A stretch of 64,000 bases of DNA from Pseudomonas multiresinivorans (lineage in GTDB: Bacteria > Pseudomonadota > Gammaproteobacteria > Pseudomonadales > Pseudomonadaceae). Below the pieces are notes generated by a model. It saw nothing but the letters and a program-made list of their open reading frames with translations. It had not been told where the DNA came from and ran no database searches. Positions 34,095 to 42,910 of the stretch are shown here, one piece after another (position 1 is the first letter of the stretch; every line of letters starts with the position of its first letter). Made by a program: the position numbers and the translations under genes. The stretch is taken from contig NZ_CP048833.1 of NCBI RefSeq assembly GCF_012971725.1, positions 186,001-250,000 of the forward strand, in the 5' to 3' direction.

Positions 34095-35933
34095 ATGCAC
34101 CGCCTTCAGTCCTCACTAGCTACCTACCTCGGGCTTGGCGGTCTGCTCTGCGTGCTCCTGCTCGCTAGCGCCTGGCTCGGCGAGGAGCTGGCAGGCAGTG
34201 AACGGCAGCGCGTGCAGGAGCGCCTGACCTACCAGGGGCGCAGCCTGGCACACCAGCTGGAAGCCAACCTCCACGAGCAGGTCCAGGGCCTGGACCTGCT
34301 CGCCCAACTGTGGACCCACCACGGCCGCATGCCCCGCGCCGAATGGGAGCTGGACGCACGCTTCTACGTGCGCAGCTTCCCCGGCTACCAGTCGATCCAG
34401 TGGTCAGGGCCGGACCTGCGCATCCGCTGGCTGGAGCCCTTGCAGGGCAACGAGGCGGCGCTGAACTTCCACCTCACCGACCATCACCCCAACTACGCCA
34501 CCGCCATCGCCGCCCGCGACAGCGGCAAGCCGCGCCTGAGCGACAGCGTGGAGCTGCTCCAGGGCGGCCGCGGCTTCGTCCTGTATACGCCGGTGTTCAT
34601 CCGTGGCGCGGACAATGAGCTGCAATTCGACGGGTTCATGCAGGGCGTGTTCCGCGTCGGCAACCTGATGGACAACCTGCTGCAACAGCTCGACAACCAG
34701 CTGTTCACCGTCCGCCTGCTGGAGCACGGGCGCCCGCTTTACGTGCGCGAGCAGCCCGATAGCGATGCCGACCAGACCCTGCGCGTGCCGCTGCGCCTGC
34801 TCAACAACCACAGCTTCGAACTGGAGCTCAGCCCGACGGCGCAACTGGTCAGATCACTGTCCTCGCCGTTGCCGCTGGTGGTCTTTGGCGGCGGCGTCGC
34901 GATCAGCCTCCTGCTGGTGGCAGCGCTGTTCCTCGCCCGAGAGAACGCCCGCCGTGCCACCGCCCTGAGCGCCAGCAACCAGTTGCTCAACCAGGAGGCT
35001 GAACAGCGCCAGTCCGTCGAGGCCACCCTGCACGAGAGCCGCGAACGCCTGCAGCTCGCGCTGGACCTCACCGACTCCAGCCGCGACGCGCTGTTCATCT
35101 TCGACCTGCAGCACCGCGAGCTGCTGCACATGAATCGCGCCACCTACAATGCCCTGGGCTACAGCGCCGAGGACTTCCGCCACCTGCTGCGCGATGACCC
35201 CGAACGGCTGATTCCCGGCTTCCATGCCTGGATCCAGCTGGTACAGCAGGCGCACCGACTGAACCTGTCGATGATCTTCCAGCGCGAGATGCAGCGCCGC
35301 GACGGCAGCCTGCAGCCTGCCGAGATCAATACCCAGCTGATCCACCAGGGCGACCGCGACTACCTGATCGCCGTGGCCCGCGACAACAGCGAGCGCCTGC
35401 AACTGGAGGCGCAATTGCAGAAGCTGTCGCAACAGGACGGGCTGACCGGCTTGTACAACCGCCGCTACTTCGACCGCCAGCTACAGAGCGAATGGCGCCG
35501 CCTGCGCCGGGCCGACGCGCCGCTGGCGGTGCTGATGCTCGACGTCGACCACTTCAAGCGCTTCAACGACTGTCTCGGGCACCTCGCTGGCGACGATGCC
35601 CTGCGGCGTGTTGCCAGTTGCCTGCAGGAGTGCCTGCAACGCGAGGGCGACGTGGCCTGCCGCTTTGGCGGCGAAGAGTTCGTGATCATCCTCACCGACA
35701 CCGGTGCCGAGGGCGCCGGGCACGTCGCAGCGCGCATCCACCAGCACGTGGCGGAACTCGCCATCGCCCATCCGGCGGCGGAACTGGGACGGTTGACGGT
35801 CAGCATCGGCCTGGCCATTGCCACGCACGGCCAGGACGCCGAGCCGGACCAGCTGATCGCGCAGGCCGACCGTGCGCTGTATGCGGCGAAGCACAAGGGG
35901 CGGAATCAGACGTGTGTGTGGCCGGTGGAGTAA
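34095..35933 (+). CDS. Membrane diguanylate cyclase: CHASE, PAS and GGDEF domains
   Basis: A 612-residue signalling protein. TM1 is at about residues 10-30, then a periplasmic CHASE-type sensor to about 255, TM2 at about 260-281 and a short coiled linker. A PAS domain spans about 318-432 and a GGDEF domain about 445-608. The active site is GGEEF at 525-529, intact. RxxD (R516-D519) lies exactly five residues before it, so the product-inhibition I-site is present. It should make cyclic di-GMP in response to an external ligand, which is unknown. It appears to be a single-gene unit. Confidence 0.93.
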   Translation: MHRLQSSLATYLGLGGLLCVLLLASAWLGEELAGSERQRVQERLTYQGRSLAHQLEANLHEQVQGLDLLAQLWTHHGRMPRAEWELDARFYVRSFPGYQSIQWSGPDLRIRWLEPLQGNEAALNFHLTDHHPNYATAIAARDSGKPRLSDSVELLQGGRGFVLYTPVFIRGADNELQFDGFMQGVFRVGNLMDNLLQQLDNQLFTVRLLEHGRPLYVREQPDSDADQTLRVPLRLLNNHSFELELSPTAQLVRSLSSPLPLVVFGGGVAISLLLVAALFLARENARRATALSASNQLLNQEAEQRQSVEATLHESRERLQLALDLTDSSRDALFIFDLQHRELLHMNRATYNALGYSAEDFRHLLRDDPERLIPGFHAWIQLVQQAHRLNLSMIFQREMQRRDGSLQPAEINTQLIHQGDRDYLIAVARDNSERLQLEAQLQKLSQQDGLTGLYNRRYFDRQLQSEWRRLRRADAPLAVLMLDVDHFKRFNDCLGHLAGDDALRRVASCLQECLQREGDVACRFGGEEFVIILTDTGAEGAGHVAARIHQHVAELAIAHPAAELGRLTVSIGLAIATHGQDAEPDQLIAQADRALYAAKHKGRNQTCVWPVE

Positions 35934-35943
35934 CAGTTCCCCT

Positions 35944-36035
35944 GTAGGAGCGAGTTTGCTCGCGAACGGATTGACCGGCAGCGTCGGCGTCGGGCGGGTT
36001 CGCGAGCAAGAACTAGGCGTCCCCCTCGCTCCTAC
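35944..36035. repeat. REP pair, family A, one arm interrupted by 14 bases
   Basis: A plus-orientation copy at 35944-35967 is paired with a minus-orientation copy at 35998-36035. That second copy carries AACTAGGCGTCCCC (36011-36024) inserted between GCGAGCAAG and CTCGCTCCTAC. The same insertion, with one base change, occurs in the REP at 53654-53691. Confidence 0.85.
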
Positions 36036-36046
36036 GAAAAGCCGGC

Positions 36047-37171
36047 CTAGGCCATCTGCCCGATGGTCCGACGGAAGCGCCACAGCGCGCCGCTGAAGAA
36101 CGCCGCACCGATTCCGACGATGGCCAGCAGCTGCGGCCAGACGATGGACAGGTCGGCCCCACGATAAAGAATCGCCTGGGCCAGGCTGACGAAATGCGTG
36201 GTCGGCGCCGCCAGCATGATGTATTGCACCAGCTCCGGCATGCTCTCGCGCGGCGTGGTGCCGCCGGAAAGAATCTGCAGTGGCATCAGCGTGAGGATCA
36301 CCAGCAGCCCCAGCTGCGGCATCGAGCGCGCCACGGTGCCGAGGAAGATGCCCATCGATGTGGTGGCGAACAGGTGCAGCGCCGCGCCCAGCAGGAACAA
36401 CCCCACCGAGCCGCTGATCGGCACGTCCAGCCAACCGCGCACCACCAGTTGCAGCGAGATCGCTGCCGCCACCAGCACCACGGTGCCCATCGACCAGACC
36501 TTGGCCATCATGATCTCGAAGGCGGTCAGCGGCATCACCAGCAGGTGCTCCACCGTGCCGTGCTCGCGCTCGCGGATCAGCGCGGCGCCGGTGAGGATGA
36601 TCGACAGCATGGTGATCTGGTTGATCACCTCCATCACCGCGCCGAACCAGGCCTGCGTCAGGTTCGGGTTGAACTCCATGCGCACCGCCAGCTCCGCCGG
36701 CATCGCCGACTCGGCACGGTAGCGGCTGACGAACTCGCGCACCTCGGTGCCGACGATGTTCTGGATGTACCCGGCGCCGGAGAAGGCCTGGCCGGTCTGC
36801 GTCGCATCGACGTTGACCTGGATCGCCGGCTGCCGCCCGGCCAGCACGTCGCGCTGGAAGTCCGGCGGGATGTCCAGGGTGAAGGTGTACAGGCCGACGT
36901 CCATGCCACGGTCCATCTCCGCGTGGCCGATCATCTCCGGTGTACGGAAATACGGCGGCTGGAAGGCGTTGACGATGCGCGAGGAGAGCTGCGACTGGTC
37001 CTCGTCGACGATGGCGATGGGCGCGTGGTGCAAGGTTTCCGGCACGCCGGTGGCGGAGCTGTAGACACCCAGGGTGAAGGCCCAGGCGATCAGGATCAGC
37101 ATCGCGTAGTCGCGGCCCAGGCTGCGGAATTCCTTGATGCCAAGGTTGAAGATGTTCGCCAGCTTCTTCAT
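36047..37171 (-). CDS. ABC-2 type transporter permease (YhhJ/YbhR-like)
   Basis: A 374-residue ABC-2 permease. One N-terminal membrane span is followed by a large extracytoplasmic domain (about residues 45-170) and five C-terminal spans. A REREHGTVEHLLVMPL motif, typical of the family, precedes the C-terminal spans. It pairs with the fused ATPase-permease at 37175, three bases upstream, and with the HlyD-type gene, as in the E. coli yhiI-rbbA-yhhJ set. The exported substrate is unknown. Confidence 0.9.
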   Translation of the reverse strand: MKKLANIFNLGIKEFRSLGRDYAMLILIAWAFTLGVYSSATGVPETLHHAPIAIVDEDQSQLSSRIVNAFQPPYFRTPEMIGHAEMDRGMDVGLYTFTLDIPPDFQRDVLAGRQPAIQVNVDATQTGQAFSGAGYIQNIVGTEVREFVSRYRAESAMPAELAVRMEFNPNLTQAWFGAVMEVINQITMLSIILTGAALIREREHGTVEHLLVMPLTAFEIMMAKVWSMGTVVLVAAAISLQLVVRGWLDVPISGSVGLFLLGAALHLFATTSMGIFLGTVARSMPQLGLLVILTLMPLQILSGGTTPRESMPELVQYIMLAAPTTHFVSLAQAILYRGADLSIVWPQLLAIVGIGAAFFSGALWRFRRTIGQMA

Positions 37172-37174
37172 GGC

Positions 37175-39910
37175 TCAGTCCTCCTGCTTCTTCAGGCAGG
37201 CCACGCTGAGCAGCGTCAGCACCACGATCATCGCCGCCAGCGGCAGGTAGTAGACCCACAGGTCGGGGAAGCCCAGCGCCTTGGAGAAGGCGCCACGGCT
37301 GATGATGAGGAAGTGCGAGGTCGGGTAGAGCTGGCCGATGAAGGCCGCCGCGCCTTCCAGCGACGACACCGGGTGGATCAACCCGGAGAACTGGATCGCC
37401 GGGATCATGGTGGCGATGGCGGTACCGAACACCGCGGCGATCTGGCTCTTCATGAAGGTCGAGAGCAGCAGGCCGAGCCCGGTGCTGGTCACCACGTAGA
37501 GGAACGCACCGACCAGCAGCGCGAGGAAGCTGCCCTTGAGCGGCACCTGGAACAGCAGCACGGCCATGGCCAGCATCAGCACGAAGTTGATCATGCCCAT
37601 GCCGATGTAGGGCAGCTGCTTGCCCAGCAGGAATTCCAGGCGCGTGACCGGCGTGACGTAGAGGTTGGTGATCGAGCCCAGCTCCTTCTCCCGCACCACG
37701 CCCAGGGCGGTGAGCATCGCCGGGATCATGATCAGCAGCAGCGGGATCACCGCCGGCACCATGGCTTTCAGGCTCTCCACGTCCGGGTTGTAGCGGTAGC
37801 GCACCTCGGTGCTGGCCGCCGCGCTGGCAGCAGCGCTGCCGTTCTGCCGGGCGAGGTCGGCGAGGTAACTGGCGTGCAGCCCCTGCACGTAGCCGAGCAC
37901 GGTGTTGGCGCGGGTCGGCATGGCGCCGTCGATCCACACGCCAATGGCCGGGTCGGCGCCACGCTTGAGGTCGCGGCCGAAGTTCGGCGGGATCTCCACC
38001 GCCAGGCTGATGTCGCCGCTGCGCAGGCGCCGCTCCAGGTCATCCGGATCCTGGATCGCCTGCTTCTCGATGAAGTAGCGCGAGCCGGCGATGTTCAGCG
38101 CGTAGGCCTGGCTGGTGGTGGTCTGGTCGCGGTCGAGCACGGCGTAGGTGAGGTCCTCGACATCCATGTTGATGCCGTAGCCGATGATGAACATCAGCAG
38201 CGCAGTGCCGACCAGCGCCAGGGTCAGGCGGATCGGGTCGCGGCGCAGCTCCATGGCCTCGCGCCGCGCGTAGCTGAACAGGCGCAGCCAGCTGAAGCGA
38301 TCGCTGCCCTTGTAGCGCGTGGATTCAGTGGTTGGTTCCGGCGCAGGGGCCGTTTCCGGCACTGGCGCGCTGCCAGCGGCTTCTTCCAGGTAGGCGATGA
38401 AGGTGGCTTCCAGCGTCGGCAGGCCGCGCTTGTCGATCAGCCCCTGCGGTGTGTCGCTGTCGAGCACCTTGCCGGCGTGCATCAGCGAGATGCGGTCGCA
38501 GCGCTCGGCCTCGTTCATGAAGTGGGTGGAGATGAAGATGGTCACGCCATCGTTGCGCGACAGCTCCACCATCAGCTCCCAGAAGCCGTCGCGGGCTACC
38601 GGGTCGACGCCCGAGGTGGGCTCGTCGAGGATCAGGATTTCCGGCTTGTGGATCACTGCCACGGCCAGCGACAGGCGCTGGCGAATGCCCAGCGGCAGGC
38701 TGTCGGGCAGTTCGTTGCGGACCTTGCCGAGGTCGAAGCGCTGGAGCATTTCCTCCACGCGCGGACCGATCTGTTCAGGCGGCAGGTGGAAGAGTTTCGC
38801 GTGCAGTTCGAGGTTCTGCAGCACCGTCAGCTCGGCGTACAGCGAGAACGCCTGGGACATGTAGCCCACGCGGCGGCGAGTCTCCATGTCGTTGGCGTTG
38901 ACCGGCTGGCCGAACAGCGCGCAGGTGCCTTCGCTGGCCGGCAACAGGCCGGTGAGCATCTTCATGGTGGTGGACTTGCCGCAGCCGTTGGAACCGAGGA
39001 AGCCGAAGATTTCCCCGCGCTCGATGCGGAAGCTCACATGGTCCACCGCGACGAAATCGCCGAAGCGACAGGTCAGCCCCTCGGCTTCGATGGCGATCTG
39101 CGGTGCACCGTCATTCTGCAGACGCGGGGGAATGACCAGCTTGTGGTGGCCGGCACGCTTGCTCTCGGGCAGCAGCGCAATGAACGCCTCCTCGAGGTTC
39201 TGCGTCGATGTCTGCTCGCGCAACTCGGCGGGTGTCCCGGTGGCGAGCACCTTGCCCTCGTCCATCGCCACCAGCCAGTCGAAGCGCTCGGCCTCCTCCA
39301 TGTAAGCGGTGGCCACCAGCACGCTCATACCTTCGCGACCGGCGCGGATACGGCCGATCAATTCCCAGAACTGGTTGCGCGACAGCGGATCGACGCCGGT
39401 GGTGGGTTCGTCGAGTATCAGCAGGTCGGGGTCATGGATCAGCGCGCAGCACAGCCCGAGCTTCTGCTTCATGCCACCGGACAGCTTGCCCGCCGGCCGC
39501 TCGGCGAAAGGCGCGAGCCCGGTGCTCTGCAACAGGTCGGCGATGCGCCGCTCGCGCTCGGCCTTGTCATGGCCGAACAGGCGACCGAAGAAATCGACGT
39601 TCTCGAACACCGAGAGCGTCGGGTAGAGGTTCTTGCCCAGGCCTTGCGGCATATAGGCAATCCGCGGGCACACGGCGCGGCGATGGCGTACATCGCGCAT
39701 GTCGCCGCCGAGCACCTGGATTTCACCGTCCTGCATCTTCCGCGCGCCGGCCAGCAGCGCCAGCAGGCTGGACTTGCCGACGCCATCCGGACCGATCAGG
39801 CCGACCATGCGGTTGGCCGGGATTGCCAGGCTGACGTCGTCCACCGCGCGGGTCTCGCCGTAGCGCAGCGAGACGCCGGTGAGATGCGCCACGCAGCCGG
39901 CGCCGCTCAT
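37175..39910 (-). CDS. Fused double-ATPase and permease ABC transporter (RbbA/YhiH-like)
   Basis: A 911-residue protein with two ABC ATPase domains. The first has Walker A GPDGVGKS at 40-47 and signature KLSGGMKQK; the second has GSNGCGKS at 305-312 and the atypical signature LPLGIRQRLS. Both keep LILDEPT Walker B motifs. An ABC-2 permease domain follows, with the first span at about 560 and the rest near 700-900. The layout matches RbbA/YhiH. RbbA was described as ribosome-associated in E. coli, but the gene context here argues for an exporter. It overlaps the HlyD gene by four bases. Confidence 0.92.
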   Translation of the reverse strand: MSGAGCVAHLTGVSLRYGETRAVDDVSLAIPANRMVGLIGPDGVGKSSLLALLAGARKMQDGEIQVLGGDMRDVRHRRAVCPRIAYMPQGLGKNLYPTLSVFENVDFFGRLFGHDKAERERRIADLLQSTGLAPFAERPAGKLSGGMKQKLGLCCALIHDPDLLILDEPTTGVDPLSRNQFWELIGRIRAGREGMSVLVATAYMEEAERFDWLVAMDEGKVLATGTPAELREQTSTQNLEEAFIALLPESKRAGHHKLVIPPRLQNDGAPQIAIEAEGLTCRFGDFVAVDHVSFRIERGEIFGFLGSNGCGKSTTMKMLTGLLPASEGTCALFGQPVNANDMETRRRVGYMSQAFSLYAELTVLQNLELHAKLFHLPPEQIGPRVEEMLQRFDLGKVRNELPDSLPLGIRQRLSLAVAVIHKPEILILDEPTSGVDPVARDGFWELMVELSRNDGVTIFISTHFMNEAERCDRISLMHAGKVLDSDTPQGLIDKRGLPTLEATFIAYLEEAAGSAPVPETAPAPEPTTESTRYKGSDRFSWLRLFSYARREAMELRRDPIRLTLALVGTALLMFIIGYGINMDVEDLTYAVLDRDQTTTSQAYALNIAGSRYFIEKQAIQDPDDLERRLRSGDISLAVEIPPNFGRDLKRGADPAIGVWIDGAMPTRANTVLGYVQGLHASYLADLARQNGSAAASAAASTEVRYRYNPDVESLKAMVPAVIPLLLIMIPAMLTALGVVREKELGSITNLYVTPVTRLEFLLGKQLPYIGMGMINFVLMLAMAVLLFQVPLKGSFLALLVGAFLYVVTSTGLGLLLSTFMKSQIAAVFGTAIATMIPAIQFSGLIHPVSSLEGAAAFIGQLYPTSHFLIISRGAFSKALGFPDLWVYYLPLAAMIVVLTLLSVACLKKQED

Positions 39911-40980
39911 TGCGGGACCTTGATCTGCAGGTCAGCCGGCCATTCCACCTGCGGGTCGAGGCGCATATAGGCCATGCCCGGCACGCCGGTCTTCACGTAG
40001 GTGATGTATTTCTCCAGCAGGCCCGGATCGAGGCGCGCCTTGACGCGGAACATCAGCTTCTCGCGCTCGTTGGCGGTCTCCACGGTCTTGGGCGTGAACT
40101 GCGCGACGCTGGCGACATAGGACACTTTCGCCGGGATCACGTACTCCGGCACCGCATCGATCACCAGGTGCACTTCCTGGCCCAGCTCGACCTTGCCGGC
40201 CTGGCCCGAGGGCAGGAAGAAGGTCATGTAGACATCGGCCAGGTCGACCATGTTGAGCAGCTTGCCGCCGGCCGGCAGGACCTCGCCCGGCTGCGCCACG
40301 CGGTACTGCACGCGGCCGTTGCGCGGGGCCTTGAGGTCGCTGTCGTCGATGTCGGCCTGCAGGCGCACGGTGCTCGCAGTGGCGGCCTCGATGGCCGATT
40401 GCGCCTCGATCACCTGGGAGCTGGCGGCAGCGATGCTGGCCTGAGCCGAGACAACCTGCGAGCGCGACGCAGCCAGCGCCGCCTGGGCGCTCTGCAGGGT
40501 CGCGCGGTCATCGTCGAGTTGCTGTTGCGGCAGGGCGTTGCGCTTGACCAGTTGCTCGGTGCGGGTGAAGCGCTTCTGAGCGGCGGTCAGCTCGGCCTGG
40601 CGCTGGGCGACCATGGCTTCGGCGGTGGCCTTCTCGCTGTGCCGCTGGGCCACCAGGGACTCGGCGGTGAGCTTGGCGTTCTGCGCCCGCCGCACCTCGG
40701 CCTCGGCTTGTGCCAGCTGGGCCCGGAGCACCTGCGTGTCCATCTTCGCGACAACCTGGCCGGTCTTCACGAAGTCGCCTTCGTCCACGAGGATTTCCGC
40801 CACCCGCCCGGCGAGCTTGGTCGCGACATCCACCTCGGTGGCTTCGATACGCCCATTGCCGCTGGCAAAACCTTCGCCCAGCCCGGTCGGCTTGAACGTC
40901 TGCCAGGCCAGCGCGGCGAGCACGGCCACCACCAGCACCGCGAGACCGCGGGTGCGCCAGCTTTTTGCGTTTCCTGTCAT
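39907..40980 (-). CDS. HlyD-family membrane fusion protein (YhiI-like)
   Basis: A 357-residue periplasmic adaptor with an N-terminal membrane anchor (about residues 10-28). The lipoyl-like half-motif is SGNGRIEATEVDVATKLAGR, followed by a long alpha-helical hairpin rich in Ala, Gln and Glu (about 80-210) and the second lipoyl half near APRNGRVQYRVAQPGEV. It links the inner-membrane ABC pump to an outer-membrane channel, probably TolC-like, which is not encoded here. It is first in the operon. Confidence 0.92.
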   Translation of the reverse strand: MTGNAKSWRTRGLAVLVVAVLAALAWQTFKPTGLGEGFASGNGRIEATEVDVATKLAGRVAEILVDEGDFVKTGQVVAKMDTQVLRAQLAQAEAEVRRAQNAKLTAESLVAQRHSEKATAEAMVAQRQAELTAAQKRFTRTEQLVKRNALPQQQLDDDRATLQSAQAALAASRSQVVSAQASIAAASSQVIEAQSAIEAATASTVRLQADIDDSDLKAPRNGRVQYRVAQPGEVLPAGGKLLNMVDLADVYMTFFLPSGQAGKVELGQEVHLVIDAVPEYVIPAKVSYVASVAQFTPKTVETANEREKLMFRVKARLDPGLLEKYITYVKTGVPGMAYMRLDPQVEWPADLQIKVPQ

Positions 40981-41154
40981 CCGATTTCCCCTTGTCCAGG
41001 CGCTCGAATTCGAGCGAGTCATGAGGGGATGTTCGGCGACCGGCGGCAAATGGGGTTTGATTCAGGTCAGGCGCGCAGAGGAAATTCCCTACGCGCCTTG
41101 CGCGGCGGGACTTTCAGACCGGCATTGCGGCGGGTGGCCGCAGCTGGAAAACGG

Positions 41155-41198
41155 AGGCGCCTGCGGTACGCAGATGAGTTGCGCTCATGCAGGCGCCT
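41155..41198 (-). terminator. Large hairpin after the FliL-like gene
   Basis: AGGCGCCTGC (41155-41164) and GCAGGCGCCT (41189-41198) are a perfect 10-bp inverted repeat. An inner ATGAG/CTCAT pair lies in the loop. On the minus strand it is followed by CCGTTTTCC. It lies 10 bases past the FliL-like stop. Confidence 0.65.
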
Positions 41199-41208
41199 CG
41201 GGAAACGC

Positions 41209-41622
41209 TCAGGGCTGGACGATCAGGTTGTTGAACAGCAGGTCGTCGACCAGTGGTTTGCCTTCTTCCTGCTGGATGACCGTCTGCACCTGCTTGAGGG
41301 CTTCCTGGCGCAGCTTCTCCTTCCCGTCGACACTGCCGAGGGAGTCGTCGGTCTGTTGAGCGAAGAGCATGACCAACTGGTTGCGGATGAGTGGCTCGTG
41401 GTGCTCAACCTTCTCCGACGCTTCCTTGCCGATAACCTTCAGGGCGATATCGGCCTTGAAGTACTTCAGGCGCGGACCGCTGCCGTAATTGCCGACGAGC
41501 GCGGGCGTGAGGTCGACGAAGACCGGCTTGTTGGCGTCTTCCGGCTTGGCCTCTTCGGACTCGGAGGCGATAACGAAGGGGCTGAAGGAAAGGACCAGCA
41601 ACAGGGCGAGGAAAGCTCTCAA
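41209..41622 (-). CDS. FliL-family exported protein, orphan
   Basis: A 137-residue protein with an N-terminal signal sequence (RAFLALLLVLSFSPFVIAS) and a FliL-like core (RLKYFKADIALKVIG, then EHHEPLIRNQLVMLFAQQ). FliL binds the flagellar motor, but this copy is far from flagellar genes, so the role may differ. No ATG fits the family start. A TTG at 41622 with GGAG about eight bases upstream gives a complete signal peptide, so I use it. Confidence 0.8.
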   Translation of the reverse strand: MRAFLALLLVLSFSPFVIASESEEAKPEDANKPVFVDLTPALVGNYGSGPRLKYFKADIALKVIGKEASEKVEHHEPLIRNQLVMLFAQQTDDSLGSVDGKEKLRQEALKQVQTVIQQEEGKPLVDDLLFNNLIVQP

Positions 41623-41770
41623 GGCGATGTCTCCGGATTCGATGGGCGAAAGGATAGCCACACTCGCGCCGCCGCCCAAGCTATATCGGGGCATAAGCCC
41701 AGACCATGGTGATTTGCCCCCTTCGCCTGCGCTCCTACACTGCGGCCATACCCAGAGTGGAGTACTCCCC

Positions 41771-42748
41771 ATGAAAGCCGTGCTGTGCAAAGCCTTCGGC
41801 CCCGCCGAAACCCTGGTGCTGGAAGACATCGCCAGCCCCGAGCCGAAGAAGAACGAAGTCCTGCTGCAGGTGCATGCCGCCGGGGTGAACTTCCCCGACA
41901 CGCTGATCATCGAGGGCAAATACCAGTTCAAGCCGCCCTTCCCGTTCTCTCCGGGTGGCGAGGCTGCCGGTGTGGTCGGCGCGGTCGGTGAGAAGGTTAC
42001 CCATGTGAAGCCCGGCGACCGCGTGATGGCGCTGACCGGCTGGGGCAGCTTCGCCGAGGAAGTGGCGGTGCCCGGCTACAGCGTGATGCCGATCCCCGAC
42101 GGCATGGACTTCGCCAGCGCCGCCGCCTTCGGCATGACCTACGGTACTTCCATGCACGCACTCAAGCAGCGTGCCAATCTGCAACCGGGCGAGACCCTGC
42201 TGGTGCTTGGCGCCTCCGGTGGCGTGGGCCTGGCTGCCGTGGAAATCGGCAAGGCCATGGGCGCCAAGGTGATCGCCGCCGCCAGCAGTGAGGCCAAGCT
42301 GGAAGTGGCCAAGGCCGCCGGTGCCGACGTGCTGATCAACTACAGCGAAGGCAGCCTGAAGGACAAGCTCAAGGAAATCACCGGCGGCCAGGGCGTGGAC
42401 GTGATCTACGATCCCGTCGGTGGCGACCTGTTCGAAGAAGCCTTCCGCTCCATCGCCTGGAACGGCCGCATGCTGGTGGTCGGCTTCGCCAGCGGCACCA
42501 TCCCGGCTCTGCCGGCCAACCTCACCCTGCTCAAGGGGGCCTCGCTGGTCGGCGTGTTCTGGGGCTCCTTCGCCCAGCGCCAGCCGCAGGACAACGCGGC
42601 GAACTTCCAGCAGCTGTTCAAGTGGTTCGCCGAAGGCAAGATCAAGCCGCTGGTGTCGCAGACCTTCCCGCTGGAGAAAGCCGCCGACGCAATCAATCAC
42701 CTGGGCCAGCGCAAGGCGGTGGGCAAGGTGGTGGTGACGGTTCGCTGA
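41771..42748 (+). CDS. Zinc-independent quinone oxidoreductase (MDR superfamily)
   Basis: A 325-residue medium-chain dehydrogenase/reductase of the quinone-oxidoreductase type. The N-terminal domain includes VHAAGVNFPDTLIIEGKY, and the NADPH-binding motif is LVLGASGGVGLAAVE. It lacks the structural zinc cysteines. It probably reduces quinones or enones with NADPH. It stands alone and ends in a strong terminator. The substrate is not known. Confidence 0.92.
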   Translation: MKAVLCKAFGPAETLVLEDIASPEPKKNEVLLQVHAAGVNFPDTLIIEGKYQFKPPFPFSPGGEAAGVVGAVGEKVTHVKPGDRVMALTGWGSFAEEVAVPGYSVMPIPDGMDFASAAAFGMTYGTSMHALKQRANLQPGETLLVLGASGGVGLAAVEIGKAMGAKVIAAASSEAKLEVAKAAGADVLINYSEGSLKDKLKEITGGQGVDVIYDPVGGDLFEEAFRSIAWNGRMLVVGFASGTIPALPANLTLLKGASLVGVFWGSFAQRQPQDNAANFQQLFKWFAEGKIKPLVSQTFPLEKAADAINHLGQRKAVGKVVVTVR

Positions 42749-42768
42749 TAGCTTTGCACGACATGAAG

Positions 42769-42794
42769 AAGCCCCGCTGATGCGGGGCTTTTTC
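42769..42794 (+). terminator. Intrinsic terminator of the quinone oxidoreductase gene
   Basis: AAGCCCCGC, four bases, GCGGGGCTTTTT. It is a compact stem with a five-T tail 20 bases after the stop. Confidence 0.92.
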
Positions 42795-42818
42795 ATTGCG
42801 TCGCTCCGGCGTTGGGCG

Positions 42819-42893
42819 ATTCGCGAGCAAGCTCGCTCCTACAGTTACACCCAGCTGTGGAGCGCTTTTCGTAGGAGCGAGCTTGCTCGCGAA
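42819..42893. repeat. REP pair, family A, divergent
   Basis: A minus-orientation copy at 42819-42842 and a plus-orientation copy at 42871-42893. It separates the quinone oxidoreductase from the convergent malonyl-CoA synthetase gene. Confidence 0.9.
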
Positions 42894-42910
42894 CAGCGTC
42901 AGGCCGGAGC

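Noticed and set aside
36194..39970. 1258-codon open frame opposite the ABC exporter genes
   Set aside because: Same cause: it covers the antisense strand of two clear ABC genes and part of a third, and its sequence is low in hydrophobic order.
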